Shown here piece by piece: positions 40,991-48,909 of a stretch of 64,000 bases of DNA. The notes beneath the pieces are model-generated. The model did no database searches, was not told the origin of the DNA, and was given only the letters and a program-made list of their open reading frames with translations. A program made the translations under genes and the position numbers. Every line of letters begins with the position of its first letter. Positions within the stretch are counted from its first letter, which is position 1. Origin of the DNA: CAHJXG01 sp964235485 (GTDB taxonomy: Bacteria > Pseudomonadota > Alphaproteobacteria > Acetobacterales > Acetobacteraceae); assembly GCA_964235485.1 (NCBI GenBank), contig CAXSAZ010000001.1, positions 248,001-312,000 on the forward strand, in the 5' to 3' direction.

Positions 40991-42345
40991 TGATACGACT
41001 CCTTGATCGTGTCCTCAATGCTGGCGGCAATGGCGAACAGCCGGGCGTCGCCCCCGGTCTCCCCCATCAGCATCAATCCCACCGGCGCATCGCCGGGGCG
41101 GTGCGCGGGGATGCTGATGCTGCAACGGTCGAGGAAGTTGGCCAGGGACGTGTTGCGCAGAACGAGGCCGTTGGTCCGGCCGTACTCGGCCTCGTCGTCC
41201 AGGGCGTCGATGCGGGGCGGCAGGATCGGCGTCGTCGGCATCGCCACCGCGTCGAACGGGGCCGTAGTCGCGTCCATGCTGGCGCAGATTTCGGTGCGGG
41301 CGGTCTGCAAGGCGATCAGCTCGGCCCCGGTCATCGCCGCGCCGCGCTCGATTCGCTTGCGCACCCGCTGGTCATAGGCGTCCCCCTGCTCGGCCAGTAG
41401 CGCGCGGTGCCACGCATAGGCTTCCACCGGGGCCAGGCCGCCCCCGGCGTTCGCGGCGGCGATGCGCTCGAAGGGCGGGAAGCTCAGGTGAGTCACCCGC
41501 ACGCCCAGGTTGCCCAGCCGGTTGAGCGCGCGGCCGAACACCTCGGCCACCGCGGGGTCCACGCCGTCCATCACCACGTTGCCCGGCACCGCCAGGCGCA
41601 GGCCGCGCAGCGCCATCGGTTCGACCGCCCGCGGCGCTTGCCCGGCCAGCACCGCATCCACGGCCGCGCAGCACCGCACGCTGCGCGCCAGCGGCCCGAC
41701 GCTGTCCAGCGACGGCGCCAACGGCAGCACGCCGGCCAGCGGCACCCGGCGCGCGGTCGGCTTGTAGCCCACCACGCCGCAGAACGCCGCCGGGATGCGG
41801 CAAGACCCGCCCGTGTCGGTGCCGAGCGCCGCAAACGCCATGCCGTCGGCCACCGATACGGCGGCGCCCGAACTGCTGCCGCCGGGGATGCGCCCGCCGC
41901 CCCCGGCATCGCGCCCCCACGGGCTGCGCGGCGTGCCGTAGTGCGGGTTGAGACCGAGGCCGGAAAAGGCGAACTCCGTCATGTTGGTGCGGCCCACCGG
42001 CACGAAGCCCTGCGCCAACATGCGGGCCACGATGGGCGCGTGGGCGCTGGCGGGCGCAGCACCTTTCAGCACGGCGCTGCCGGCGGCGGTCGGCTCGCCG
42101 GCCACGTCGAACAGGTCCTTGAGGCTGACGGGAATGCCGGCATACGGGCCGGGCGCGCGGCCGACCCGGCGCAGCGCGTCCATCGCGTCCGCGCCCACCC
42201 GCGCCTGCTCGGCATACACAGCGACAAAGGCGCGCCCGCCCTCGCCGTCGGGATCGGCGATGCGCTCCAGGCATTGATCGGTCAGCGCGCGCGCCGTCGT
42301 GCGCCCGGAGGCGAGGTCGGCTGCGGCCTGGGCTAAGGTCAGCAT
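40987..42345 (-). CDS. Amidase signature family enzyme
   Basis: A 452-residue amidase. The Ser-cisSer-Lys triad is present: Lys in IPVSLKDLFD, cis-Ser in IPGGSSSGAAVS, nucleophile Ser in GTDTGGSCRIPAAFCG, followed by VGYKPT. Cytoplasmic. ATG 42345 is the start; the frame continues upstream only as shadow. Co-transcribed with the PheC-like gene by ATGA overlap, suggesting use of an amide- or aromatic-type nutrient. Divergent from the uronate dehydrogenase gene. Confidence 0.93.
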   Translation of the reverse strand: MLTLAQAAADLASGRTTARALTDQCLERIADPDGEGGRAFVAVYAEQARVGADAMDALRRVGRAPGPYAGIPVSLKDLFDVAGEPTAAGSAVLKGAAPASAHAPIVARMLAQGFVPVGRTNMTEFAFSGLGLNPHYGTPRSPWGRDAGGGGRIPGGSSSGAAVSVADGMAFAALGTDTGGSCRIPAAFCGVVGYKPTARRVPLAGVLPLAPSLDSVGPLARSVRCCAAVDAVLAGQAPRAVEPMALRGLRLAVPGNVVMDGVDPAVAEVFGRALNRLGNLGVRVTHLSFPPFERIAAANAGGGLAPVEAYAWHRALLAEQGDAYDQRVRKRIERGAAMTGAELIALQTARTEICASMDATTAPFDAVAMPTTPILPPRIDALDDEAEYGRTNGLVLRNTSLANFLDRCSISIPAHRPGDAPVGLMLMGETGGDARLFAIAASIEDTIKESYQ

Positions 42346-42424
42346 CGCCGCACCCTGCCGCGCGGTTGACCGGAGGGCAAGCCCGCGAAACAATGCATGG
42401 CTCACGCACGCTGCCGAGGGCGCC

Positions 42425-43258
42425 ATGGCCGAACATCCCGCAAAACCCGTCCTGCTGACCGGCGCGAGCGGCGCTTTGGGACGCAGCCTGGCGGCCCACC
42501 TGGCGGGGCTGGGCTGGCCGCTCCGGCTGACCGACATCGCACCGTTCCCGGGCACGCCGCCGGGCGGCATGGTCTTCACGATGGCGGACCTGAACGACGG
42601 GGTAGCCCTGCTGCGTCTTGCCGAGGGCTGCGGCACCATTCTCCATTTGGGCGGCGTCTCCACCGCGCAGCCGTTCGAGGACGTGCTGGGACCCAACATC
42701 CGCGGCCTGTATCACGTTTATGAGGCTGCGCGGCGGGAGCGCGCCCGGGTGGTGTTCGCCAGCAGCAACCACAGCATCGGCTTCCACGAGCGCGCCACCG
42801 TGCTGGACGCCGATTGCGATTTCCGGCCCGACAGCTTCTACGGCCTGTCCAAGGCATACGGCGAGTTGATGGGCCGCTTGTATTGGGACAAGCACGGCGT
42901 GGAGAACATCAATATCCGCATCGGCTCCTGCTTCCCTGAGCCGATCGACAACCGGATGCTGGCGACCTGGCTGTCCTACGCGGACCTGCACCGGCTGATG
43001 GCGCGGTGCACGCTGGCCGGGCCGGTCGGGCATTCGGTGGTGTGGGGCGCCTCGGCCAACGCGCGCATGACCTGGTGGCGGCGTGACCAGCGGGCACGGG
43101 TCGGCTGGACGCCGGAGGACAGCGCGGACCCGTTCGCGGGCCAGCTCGCCGGCAAGACCAGCGGCGATCCGGTGGCCGAGCGCTACCAGGGCGGCGGCTA
43201 CTGCACCGCCGAGTACTCGCGCGACGCGCCCTCGCCGGCCGACTTGTTCAAGGATTGA
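42425..43258 (+). CDS. udh: Uronate dehydrogenase-like NAD-dependent SDR
   Basis: A 277-residue extended SDR. GASGALGRSLAAHL binds NAD, FASSNHSIGFHER and SFYGLSKAYGELMGR hold the catalytic Ser, Tyr and Lys, and INIRIGSCFPEP with MLATWLSYADL are characteristic of the uronate dehydrogenases that oxidise galacturonate or glucuronate to the aldarolactone. Length is right. No aldarate-degrading genes are adjacent. TTGA overlap with the flavoprotein gene. Confidence 0.85.
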   Translation: MAEHPAKPVLLTGASGALGRSLAAHLAGLGWPLRLTDIAPFPGTPPGGMVFTMADLNDGVALLRLAEGCGTILHLGGVSTAQPFEDVLGPNIRGLYHVYEAARRERARVVFASSNHSIGFHERATVLDADCDFRPDSFYGLSKAYGELMGRLYWDKHGVENINIRIGSCFPEPIDNRMLATWLSYADLHRLMARCTLAGPVGHSVVWGASANARMTWWRRDQRARVGWTPEDSADPFAGQLAGKTSGDPVAERYQGGGYCTAEYSRDAPSPADLFKD

Positions 43259-44481
43259 CGGCCGGGCTGGTGGCCGAGGTTGCCGTGGTCGGCGGCGGCC
43301 CGGCCGGGCTGATCGCGGCGGAGCATCTGGCGCAGGCGGGGCTGGCCGTGTCGGTGTTCGACCGGATGCCGTCCGTAGGCCGCAAGTTCCAGTTGGCCGG
43401 GCGCGGCGGCCTCAACCTGACCCATTCCGAGCCGCTGAGCCGCTTTCTCGGCCGCTACGGCCCGGCGCGGCCCGTGCTGGCCCCGGCCGTCGAGGCTTGG
43501 CCGCCCGATGCGCTGCGCGCCTGGTGCGCCGGGCTGGGCCAGGACACGTTCGTGGGCAGCAGCGGCCGGGTGTTCCCCCGCGCGTTCAAGGCGACGCCGC
43601 TGCTGCGCGCCTGGCTGGTGCGGCTGGCCGGCCTGGGCGTGCGCGTCCATGCCGGGCACCGCTGGATGGGCTGGGACGACGCGGGCGCGCTGCGCTTTGC
43701 CACGGCAACGGGTGAGGCCCTGGTGTGCCCAGCGGCGACGCTGCTGGCGCTGGGCGGCGCGAGCTGGCCGCGGCTGGGGTCGGACGGCGGCTGGGTGCCG
43801 CTGCTGCGCGAACGGGGCGTCGCGGTGAACCCGTTCCGCCCGGCCAATTGCGGCTTCCTGCATCCGTGGTCCCCCGTGTTCCGGGCGCACGCCGGCGCGC
43901 CGTTGAAGCGCATCGCGGCGACGTTCGGCGGCGAGACGGTGCGTGGGGAAGCGGTGCTGACCGCGGACGGCATCGAGGGCGGCGTCCTCTACGCCCTGTC
44001 CCGCCCGTTGCGCGACGCCATCGACGCCGAGGGCAGCGCCACCCTGACCCTGGACCTGCGCCCCGACCTGGATACGGCGGCGCTGGCCCGGCGCTTGGGC
44101 GGCCACGGCCAGTCGCTGGCCAACGCGCTGCGCCGGGGCGGGCTGGCGCCTGCTGCCGCCGGGCTGGTGCGGGAGGTCGGGGGGAACGGGCCGCTCGCGG
44201 AGCGGATCAAGGCGTTGCCGCTCCGGCTGGTGGGCACCCGGCCGATTGAGCGCGTGATCTCGTCCGCCGGCGGGATCGCGCTGGCGGAGCTGGATGCCGG
44301 GTTCATGCTGCGGCGCTTGCCCGGCGTGTTCGCGGTGGGCGAGATGCTGGATTGGGAAGCGCCGACCGGCGGCTACTTGCTGCAGGCGGCGTTCAGCACC
44401 GGCGTCGCCGCCTCGCGGGCGGTGGCCGCACGGGTGCTCCAGCCGGGCACGGTCCGGGACGTGGTGCCGGCCGGACCGTAG
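43255..44481 (+). CDS. NAD(P)/FAD-dependent oxidoreductase (HI0933 / TIGR03862-type flavoprotein)
   Basis: A 408-residue flavoprotein. VAVVGGGPAGLIAAEHLA is the FAD Rossmann motif; GRKFQLAGRGGLNLTHSE, LALGGASWPRLGSDGG, RPANCGFLHPWS and ISSAGGIALAELD with EAPTGGYLLQAAFSTG define the HI0933 family. Function in vivo is unclear. Start TTG 43255 (overlap with the preceding stop) or GTG 43270. Cytoplasmic. Confidence 0.88.
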   Translation: MTAGLVAEVAVVGGGPAGLIAAEHLAQAGLAVSVFDRMPSVGRKFQLAGRGGLNLTHSEPLSRFLGRYGPARPVLAPAVEAWPPDALRAWCAGLGQDTFVGSSGRVFPRAFKATPLLRAWLVRLAGLGVRVHAGHRWMGWDDAGALRFATATGEALVCPAATLLALGGASWPRLGSDGGWVPLLRERGVAVNPFRPANCGFLHPWSPVFRAHAGAPLKRIAATFGGETVRGEAVLTADGIEGGVLYALSRPLRDAIDAEGSATLTLDLRPDLDTAALARRLGGHGQSLANALRRGGLAPAAAGLVREVGGNGPLAERIKALPLRLVGTRPIERVISSAGGIALAELDAGFMLRRLPGVFAVGEMLDWEAPTGGYLLQAAFSTGVAASRAVAARVLQPGTVRDVVPAGP

Positions 44482-44526
44482 CCGCGTTCAGCCCGGCGGC
44501 GGCGGGAGCAGTGGCCGTGGGGAGGG

Positions 44527-44721
44527 TTAGGGCTTTGGCGTGCCCGGTGTCTCGCTGGCCTGCTTCGCCGCGGCGCGGAACCGGGCGTAGGCACGCACGC
44601 GCCTGCGGTCCTTGTGCCAGGCCGAGGTGCCTTCATAGCGTGCGAACGGGGGAACCTTCTGCCGGGGAGCGCCATAGCGGCGCTTGGCTTCGGTTGGGCC
44701 GGGAGTGGGGGTGTCGCTCAT
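44527..44721 (-). CDS. Small basic hypothetical protein (64 aa)
   Basis: ATG 44721 opens a 64-residue frame rich in Arg, Lys and Pro (AKRRYGAPRQKVPPFARYEG, then HKDRRRVRAYARF), with no hydrophobic segment. Could be a nucleic-acid-binding or ribosome-associated peptide; no family recognised. Ribosome site weak. The following interval up to 44864 is empty. Confidence 0.45.
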   Translation of the reverse strand: MSDTPTPGPTEAKRRYGAPRQKVPPFARYEGTSAWHKDRRRVRAYARFRAAAKQASETPGTPKP

Positions 44722-44864
44722 GGCAAGGGGTCCGGGTTGCTTCGGCGCTTTCTGACCACTGCGCGGGCTTGAGCGCAAGGGGGCGGTGGTGTCCTGACTT
44801 GGATTTCGGCTTGCGGCCCGAAACGGTTCTTTCCCGGTCCCGACGGCACTTCTAGGCTCTCAAA

Positions 44865-45420
44865 ATGACTGCCGCCGTCATGGTCCAGTACATCATCCAG
44901 GCAGACCCGCTTCGCTGGCACGTTCTCGGCGTGGTGCGTGCCCTGCACCTGCCGGACTGCTGGATCGGAGCGGGCTTTGTCAGGAATGCCGTTTGGGATT
45001 ACCTGCATCAGCGTTCCCGTTCACCGTTGGACGGCGATGTCGATGTTGTCTGACATGACCCCTGGCGCGCTGATCCCGGCGAAGACAGGCGGCTTGAGGC
45101 CGCACTCCAGGCGGCAGAACCGTCAATCTCTTGGTCGGTGAAGAACCAAGCGCGGATGCACGCGCAACGGTGACGCTCCCTATGCCTCGACCATCGACGC
45201 GATGCGGCACTGGCCCGAAACCGCGACGGCGGTTGCCGTCAGGCGGACCGACGAGGAAGGCTGCGAGGTGGCAGCGCCCTTCGGACTGGATGATCTCCTA
45301 AGCCTCGTCTTGCGACCGACGCCGCATTTTGCCCGAGAAAGACGTCACATCTACGAGGAACGCCTGCGGACCAAGCAATGGGCCGTTTCATGGCCGTTGC
45401 TGAAGAAGGTGCAGGCGTAG
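44865..45420 (+). pseudogene. Broken nucleotidyltransferase family gene (DUF925-type)
   Basis: The first 62 codons read LGVVRALHLPDCWIGAGFVR and then AVWDYLH and DGDVDVV, the start of a COG3575/DUF925 nucleotidyltransferase with its GDVD active-site element. TGA 45051-45053 interrupts exactly where the family has an aromatic residue. Reading through, HDPWRADPGEDRRLEAAL and SWSVKNQARMHA continue in the same frame, then two bases are missing in a GC repeat near 45162, and NGDAPYASTIDAMRHWPE resumes in another frame and runs to the normal end at 45420. One nonsense change plus one 2-base deletion: a pseudogene. Confidence 0.85.
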
Positions 45421-45467
45421 GTCTGTTTCCTGCCAATTGCGGGTATCCAAACGGCGCTGCTACCGAC

Positions 45468-45961
45468 CGGCCGGGTCCGCCCGTGGCCGCCGCGCCAAGA
45501 CCACGCGGGTTTCTGCGGGTCCCCCGTCCAGGGCTGGCCGGTTTGGAAATCCGTCACGACGAAGGCTGGCCAAGCTGCATCAGGCGGGGAGTGGAGCGCC
45601 ACTGCGTCGGGGCCAGGGCAGTCGTCCTCCGCAAGCAGTTGTGCCAGCAACAAAACGTGCTCCGCCCCTCTTGAGACGCCGAACAGGCCAATGCCGCAAC
45701 CAAAGGAAGCAAGCTCCGCCCGTAGCGCGGTCAGCGCCGCCTCGGTTCCGTCCAACGGCACGCCGTCGAGGTCGGGGCGCACCAGCAAGCCGGTGCCTTG
45801 CGGCGAGTAGTTGCGCGCCAGCGCCGCGAAACCGTGGGCGGCAAACAGGGCGCAATGGAAGTCGTTCCAACCGGCCCAGCCACCCCATTCCCGTGCTGGC
45901 ACACCACGCCGCCGCGAGGAGGCTCATTGCCGGGCCAGTAAATGTTCTCGCCGGAGGGCGA
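45468..45961 (-). pseudogene. Fragment of an alpha/beta hydrolase (BAAT/dienelactone-hydrolase-like)
   Basis: Reading leftwards, RGGVVCQHGN begins a hydrolase core; a frameshift around 45884-45893 moves the reading to WGGWAGWNDFHCALFAAHGF, then VPLDGTEAALTALRAE, the nucleophile elbow GLFGVSRGAEHVLLL and DAVALHSPPDAAWPAF. Similarity to the family stops near 45470, so the C-terminal third with the catalytic His is missing, as is the N-terminus. Converges on the broken nucleotidyltransferase. Confidence 0.7.
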
Positions 45962-46009
45962 AACGGAATGTCGGATTGCGAGGGCCTGCACGCGCTGCTT
46001 CGCCTTCAC

Positions 46010-46456
46010 TCACAAAATGTCGGTCGGCAATGTGTCAAACGGATCGAGCGCAGGCACGTCAAGCGGACCAAAATGCCGCAGGTTGCGGGTCAGGATGGTA
46101 TAGCCGTGCTTTTGTGCCGTGGCGGCGATGACCAGATCCGCCAACCCGGGCGCATGACCCTGGCCGCGTGCCCGATCCGCGAGGCGGCCGGCGCACCGCG
46201 CGGTCATCAAGTCCACGGGAAGCACCCGCGAGCCGTAAAGATGCAGGAGAGTTTCCAACCAGTCCGACAGCCGCTTGGCTTTCCGGTACGCTCCCAATCG
46301 GCGGCTCTTAGCGATGCCGTCCTCCACCTCGGCCACGGTGATGACCGAAAGAAAGAGGCCGGCGCTGTTGTTGTCCATCCAAGCCTTGAGGGCCGGCATA
46401 GAAACAGTCTTCGTCGGCGCCCCGGCCGAAAGGACATTCGTGTCCACGAGATACAT
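46010..46456 (-). CDS. PIN-domain toxin (VapC-like ribonuclease)
   Basis: A 148-residue PIN domain. MYLVDTNVLSAG carries the first Asp, SVITVAEVEDGIAKS the Glu, and GLADLVIAATAQKHGYTILTRN the third and fourth acidic/Asn residues of the metal site. Such toxins cleave tRNA or rRNA. ATG 46456 lies five bases after the antitoxin stop; the two form one operon. Sits beside two pseudogenes, a common setting for mobile toxin-antitoxin modules. Confidence 0.92.
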   Translation of the reverse strand: MYLVDTNVLSAGAPTKTVSMPALKAWMDNNSAGLFLSVITVAEVEDGIAKSRRLGAYRKAKRLSDWLETLLHLYGSRVLPVDLMTARCAGRLADRARGQGHAPGLADLVIAATAQKHGYTILTRNLRHFGPLDVPALDPFDTLPTDIL

Positions 46457-46461
46457 CAAGG

Positions 46462-46701
46462 TCAGAACTCGATGTCTCGTAGCCCTTCTTGGCGTATGGG
46501 TAGGTCGTCCGGCTCCAAGGGAGCCGCCATCAACAACCTGCCGAAAGATGGCACCTGAGATAAGCGCTGCCATTCCTCAAAGCTCAGGACCACGGCCTCC
46601 GGGCGGCCATGCCGGGTGATGATTGAAGGCTGTCCCTGCTTGGCCTGGTCAATAACCGCCGAAAGAGTCGCCTTGGCGTCCCGAAGCTGAACTTCCTGCA
46701 T
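46462..46701 (-). CDS. Phd/YefM family antitoxin
   Basis: A 79-residue antitoxin. LRDAKATLSAVIDQAKQG and ITRHGRPEAVVLSFEEWQRL are the Phd/YefM DNA-binding half; the acidic C-terminal tail (LEPDDLPIRQEG) should wrap the PIN toxin. AAGGGG precedes the ATG. Expected to repress its own operon together with the toxin through the palindrome just upstream. Confidence 0.92.
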   Translation of the reverse strand: MQEVQLRDAKATLSAVIDQAKQGQPSIITRHGRPEAVVLSFEEWQRLSQVPSFGRLLMAAPLEPDDLPIRQEGLRDIEF

Positions 46702-46713
46702 TGCAGCCCCTTT

Positions 46714-46737
46714 TTGTGACTATTGTGGTCACAATAG
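46714..46737. promoter_or_regulatory. Operator-like palindrome of the toxin-antitoxin operon
   Basis: TTGTGAC (46714-46720) and GTCACAA (46728-46734) are exact inverted 7-mers; overlapping them CTATTGTG (46720-46727) and CACAATAG (46730-46737) form a second inverted pair. The site starts 13 bases upstream of the antitoxin ATG in a small AT-rich patch, so it probably overlaps the promoter and is bound by the Phd-type antitoxin. Confidence 0.65.
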
Positions 46738-46790
46738 GAACGCTTGCCCTTGCTCGCAAGCCTTGAGGGTTCGGCGCTGTTCCCTCTCCT

Positions 46791-48116
46791 TCAAGCCGCT
46801 TCCGCCCGGATCGCATCCGAAAGCGTCTCCACGATCCGGTCCACCTGCGGCGTCTCGATGATCAACGGCGGACTCAGCGCCACGATGTCCCCCGTCGTCC
46901 GGATCAGCAGCCCGGCGTCGAAGCACCGCTGGAACACCCGCACCGCCCGGTCCGTCGGCTTCCCCGCCCGTGCCTGCAACTCGATCCCGGCGATCAGCCC
47001 GGCGTTGCGGATGTCCACCACGTTCGGCAGCCCGCGCAGGCTGTGCACCGCCCCTTCCCAATACGGCTCGATGGCCCGCGCCCGGCCGGGCAAATCCTCC
47101 GCACGGTGCAGGTCCATCGTCGCGATGGCCGCGGCGGAGGCGAGAGGGTGGCCGGAATAGGTGTAGCCATGGAACAGCTCGATCCCCGCGGGCGACCCGT
47201 CCACTATGCCTGCGTAGATCGCCTCGCTCGCCGCCACCGCGCCCATCGGCACGGCGGCGTTGGTCAGGCCCTTGGCCATCGTCATCAGGTCCGGCACCAT
47301 CCCGAACCGCTCGGCGCCGAAGTTGGTCCCCATGCGGCCGAACCCGGTGATCACCTCGTCGAAGATCAGCAGGATGCCGTGCTTCGTGCAGATCTCGCGC
47401 AGGCGCTTGAGGTACCCCGCCGGCGGCACCAGCACGCCGGTGGACCCTGCTACTGGCTCCACCATCACCGCCGCAATCGTGTCCGCGCCGTGCAGCGCGA
47501 CCAGGCTTTCCAGCACGTCGGCCAAATGCGCGCCCCAGGCCGGCTCGCCCTTGCTGAAGGCGTTGCGCTCCGGCGCATGGGTGTGGGGCAGGTGGTCCAC
47601 GTAGGGCAGGGTGGCGCCGAACTGCTTGCGGTTCGGGCCGATGCCGCCGACCGACATGCCGCCGAAGCCCACGCCGTGGTAGCCGCGCTCCCGCCCGATC
47701 AGCCGCACCCGCTGCCCCTCGCCGCGCGCCCGATGGTAGGCCAGCGCGATCTTCAGCGCGGTGTCCGCGCTTTCCGACCCGGAGTTGGTGAAGAACACGC
47801 GGTCCAGCCCGGCCGGCAGGATCTCGGCCAGGCGCGCCGCAGCCTGGAAGGCGATGGGGTGGCCCATCTGGAAGGTCGGGGCGAAGTCCAGCACGGCCGC
47901 CTGCTTCTGGATGGCCTCCACGATCTCCAGCCGCCCATGGCCCGCGTTCACGCACCACAGCCCGGCGGTGCCGTCCAGCACCTCCCGGTTGTCGTTGGTG
48001 TAATAGAACATCCCATCGGCGCGGGCGAGCAGGCGCGGCGCGGCCTTGAACGACCGGTTGGCCGAGAACGGCATCCAGAAGGCGTCAAGGTTGTTCGGGC
48101 GGCTGATCTCATTCAT
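46791..48116 (-). CDS. Omega-amino acid:pyruvate aminotransferase (class III)
   Basis: A 441-residue class III PLP aminotransferase. DGTAGLWCVNAGHGR, FFTNSGSESADTALKIA (phosphate site), YHGVGFGGMSVGG, IFDEVITGFGRMG (cofactor Asp) and MTMAKGLTNA with the Schiff-base Lys are all present. The set matches beta-alanine:pyruvate transaminases. AAGGTGA precedes ATG 48116. Monocistronic. Confidence 0.92.
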   Translation of the reverse strand: MNEISRPNNLDAFWMPFSANRSFKAAPRLLARADGMFYYTNDNREVLDGTAGLWCVNAGHGRLEIVEAIQKQAAVLDFAPTFQMGHPIAFQAAARLAEILPAGLDRVFFTNSGSESADTALKIALAYHRARGEGQRVRLIGRERGYHGVGFGGMSVGGIGPNRKQFGATLPYVDHLPHTHAPERNAFSKGEPAWGAHLADVLESLVALHGADTIAAVMVEPVAGSTGVLVPPAGYLKRLREICTKHGILLIFDEVITGFGRMGTNFGAERFGMVPDLMTMAKGLTNAAVPMGAVAASEAIYAGIVDGSPAGIELFHGYTYSGHPLASAAAIATMDLHRAEDLPGRARAIEPYWEGAVHSLRGLPNVVDIRNAGLIAGIELQARAGKPTDRAVRVFQRCFDAGLLIRTTGDIVALSPPLIIETPQVDRIVETLSDAIRAEAA

Positions 48117-48224
48117 GGCGTCACCTTCGGGAAGCGGTCCTGCATACCAGGCCCCTCAAGTTCGCGCTTTGGCGGGCGCGGGGCAAGCATGGCATCGTGC
48201 CGATGGAAACAAAGGGAGCATCCC

Positions 48225-48899
48225 ATGCCCGACGGTCGCCTGTATATCGGCACCCGCCGCTATTCCTCTTGGTCCATGCGCGGCTGGCTGGCGGTGCGCT
48301 TGGCCGGGCTGAACGTGGAGGAGGTGGTGATCCCGCTCGGCGACAGCCGGCAGGGCAGCACGCCCGCGGTCGCGGCGGTGTCTCCCAACGGCCTCGTGCC
48401 CTATCTGGAGCATGACGGGCAACGGGTCTGGGAAACGCTCGCGATCTGCGAGTACTGCGCCGAGATCGAGCCGGCCCTGTGGCCCGCCGACCGTGCCGCC
48501 CGCACCCGCGCCCGCGTGGTGAGCGCGGAGATGCACGCCGGCTTCCGCGCTTTGCGGACCGCGATGCCGATGGTGCTGAACAAGGCTGCGCCCGGCGCCG
48601 GGCAAACGCCGGAGTCGCTGGCGGACGTGACGCGGATCGAGGCGCTGTGGCGGGACACAAGGGCCGAATTCGGCGCGGGTGGGCCGTTTCTGTTCGGGCC
48701 GGCGTTCAACGCGGCCGACGCGATGTTCGCCCCCGTGGTGGCCCGGCTGCTGTGCTACCAGCCGCCGCTTGCCGCCGACACCCGCGCCTATTGCGACGCA
48801 ATTCGGGCGCACCCGCTCGTGGCCGCCTGGTATGACGCGGCGGCGCAGGAGCCGGCGGAATGGCGCCTGGCGCATTACGAGGCGGCCAGCACGGTCTAG
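48225..48899 (+). CDS. Glutathione S-transferase family protein
   Basis: A 224-residue GST. The thioredoxin-like N-terminal domain starts YIGTRRYSSWSMRGW, where Ser residues may activate glutathione, and includes VSPNGLVPYLEHDG (cis-Pro) and VWETLAICEYCAE. The all-helical C-terminal domain follows. The YSSWSLR-type start is typical of the proteobacterial GST group annotated as maleylacetoacetate-isomerase-like. AGGGAG precedes ATG 48225. Confidence 0.92.
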   Translation: MPDGRLYIGTRRYSSWSMRGWLAVRLAGLNVEEVVIPLGDSRQGSTPAVAAVSPNGLVPYLEHDGQRVWETLAICEYCAEIEPALWPADRAARTRARVVSAEMHAGFRALRTAMPMVLNKAAPGAGQTPESLADVTRIEALWRDTRAEFGAGGPFLFGPAFNAADAMFAPVVARLLCYQPPLAADTRAYCDAIRAHPLVAAWYDAAAQEPAEWRLAHYEAASTV

Positions 48900-48909
48900 G
48901 AAGCGCCGC

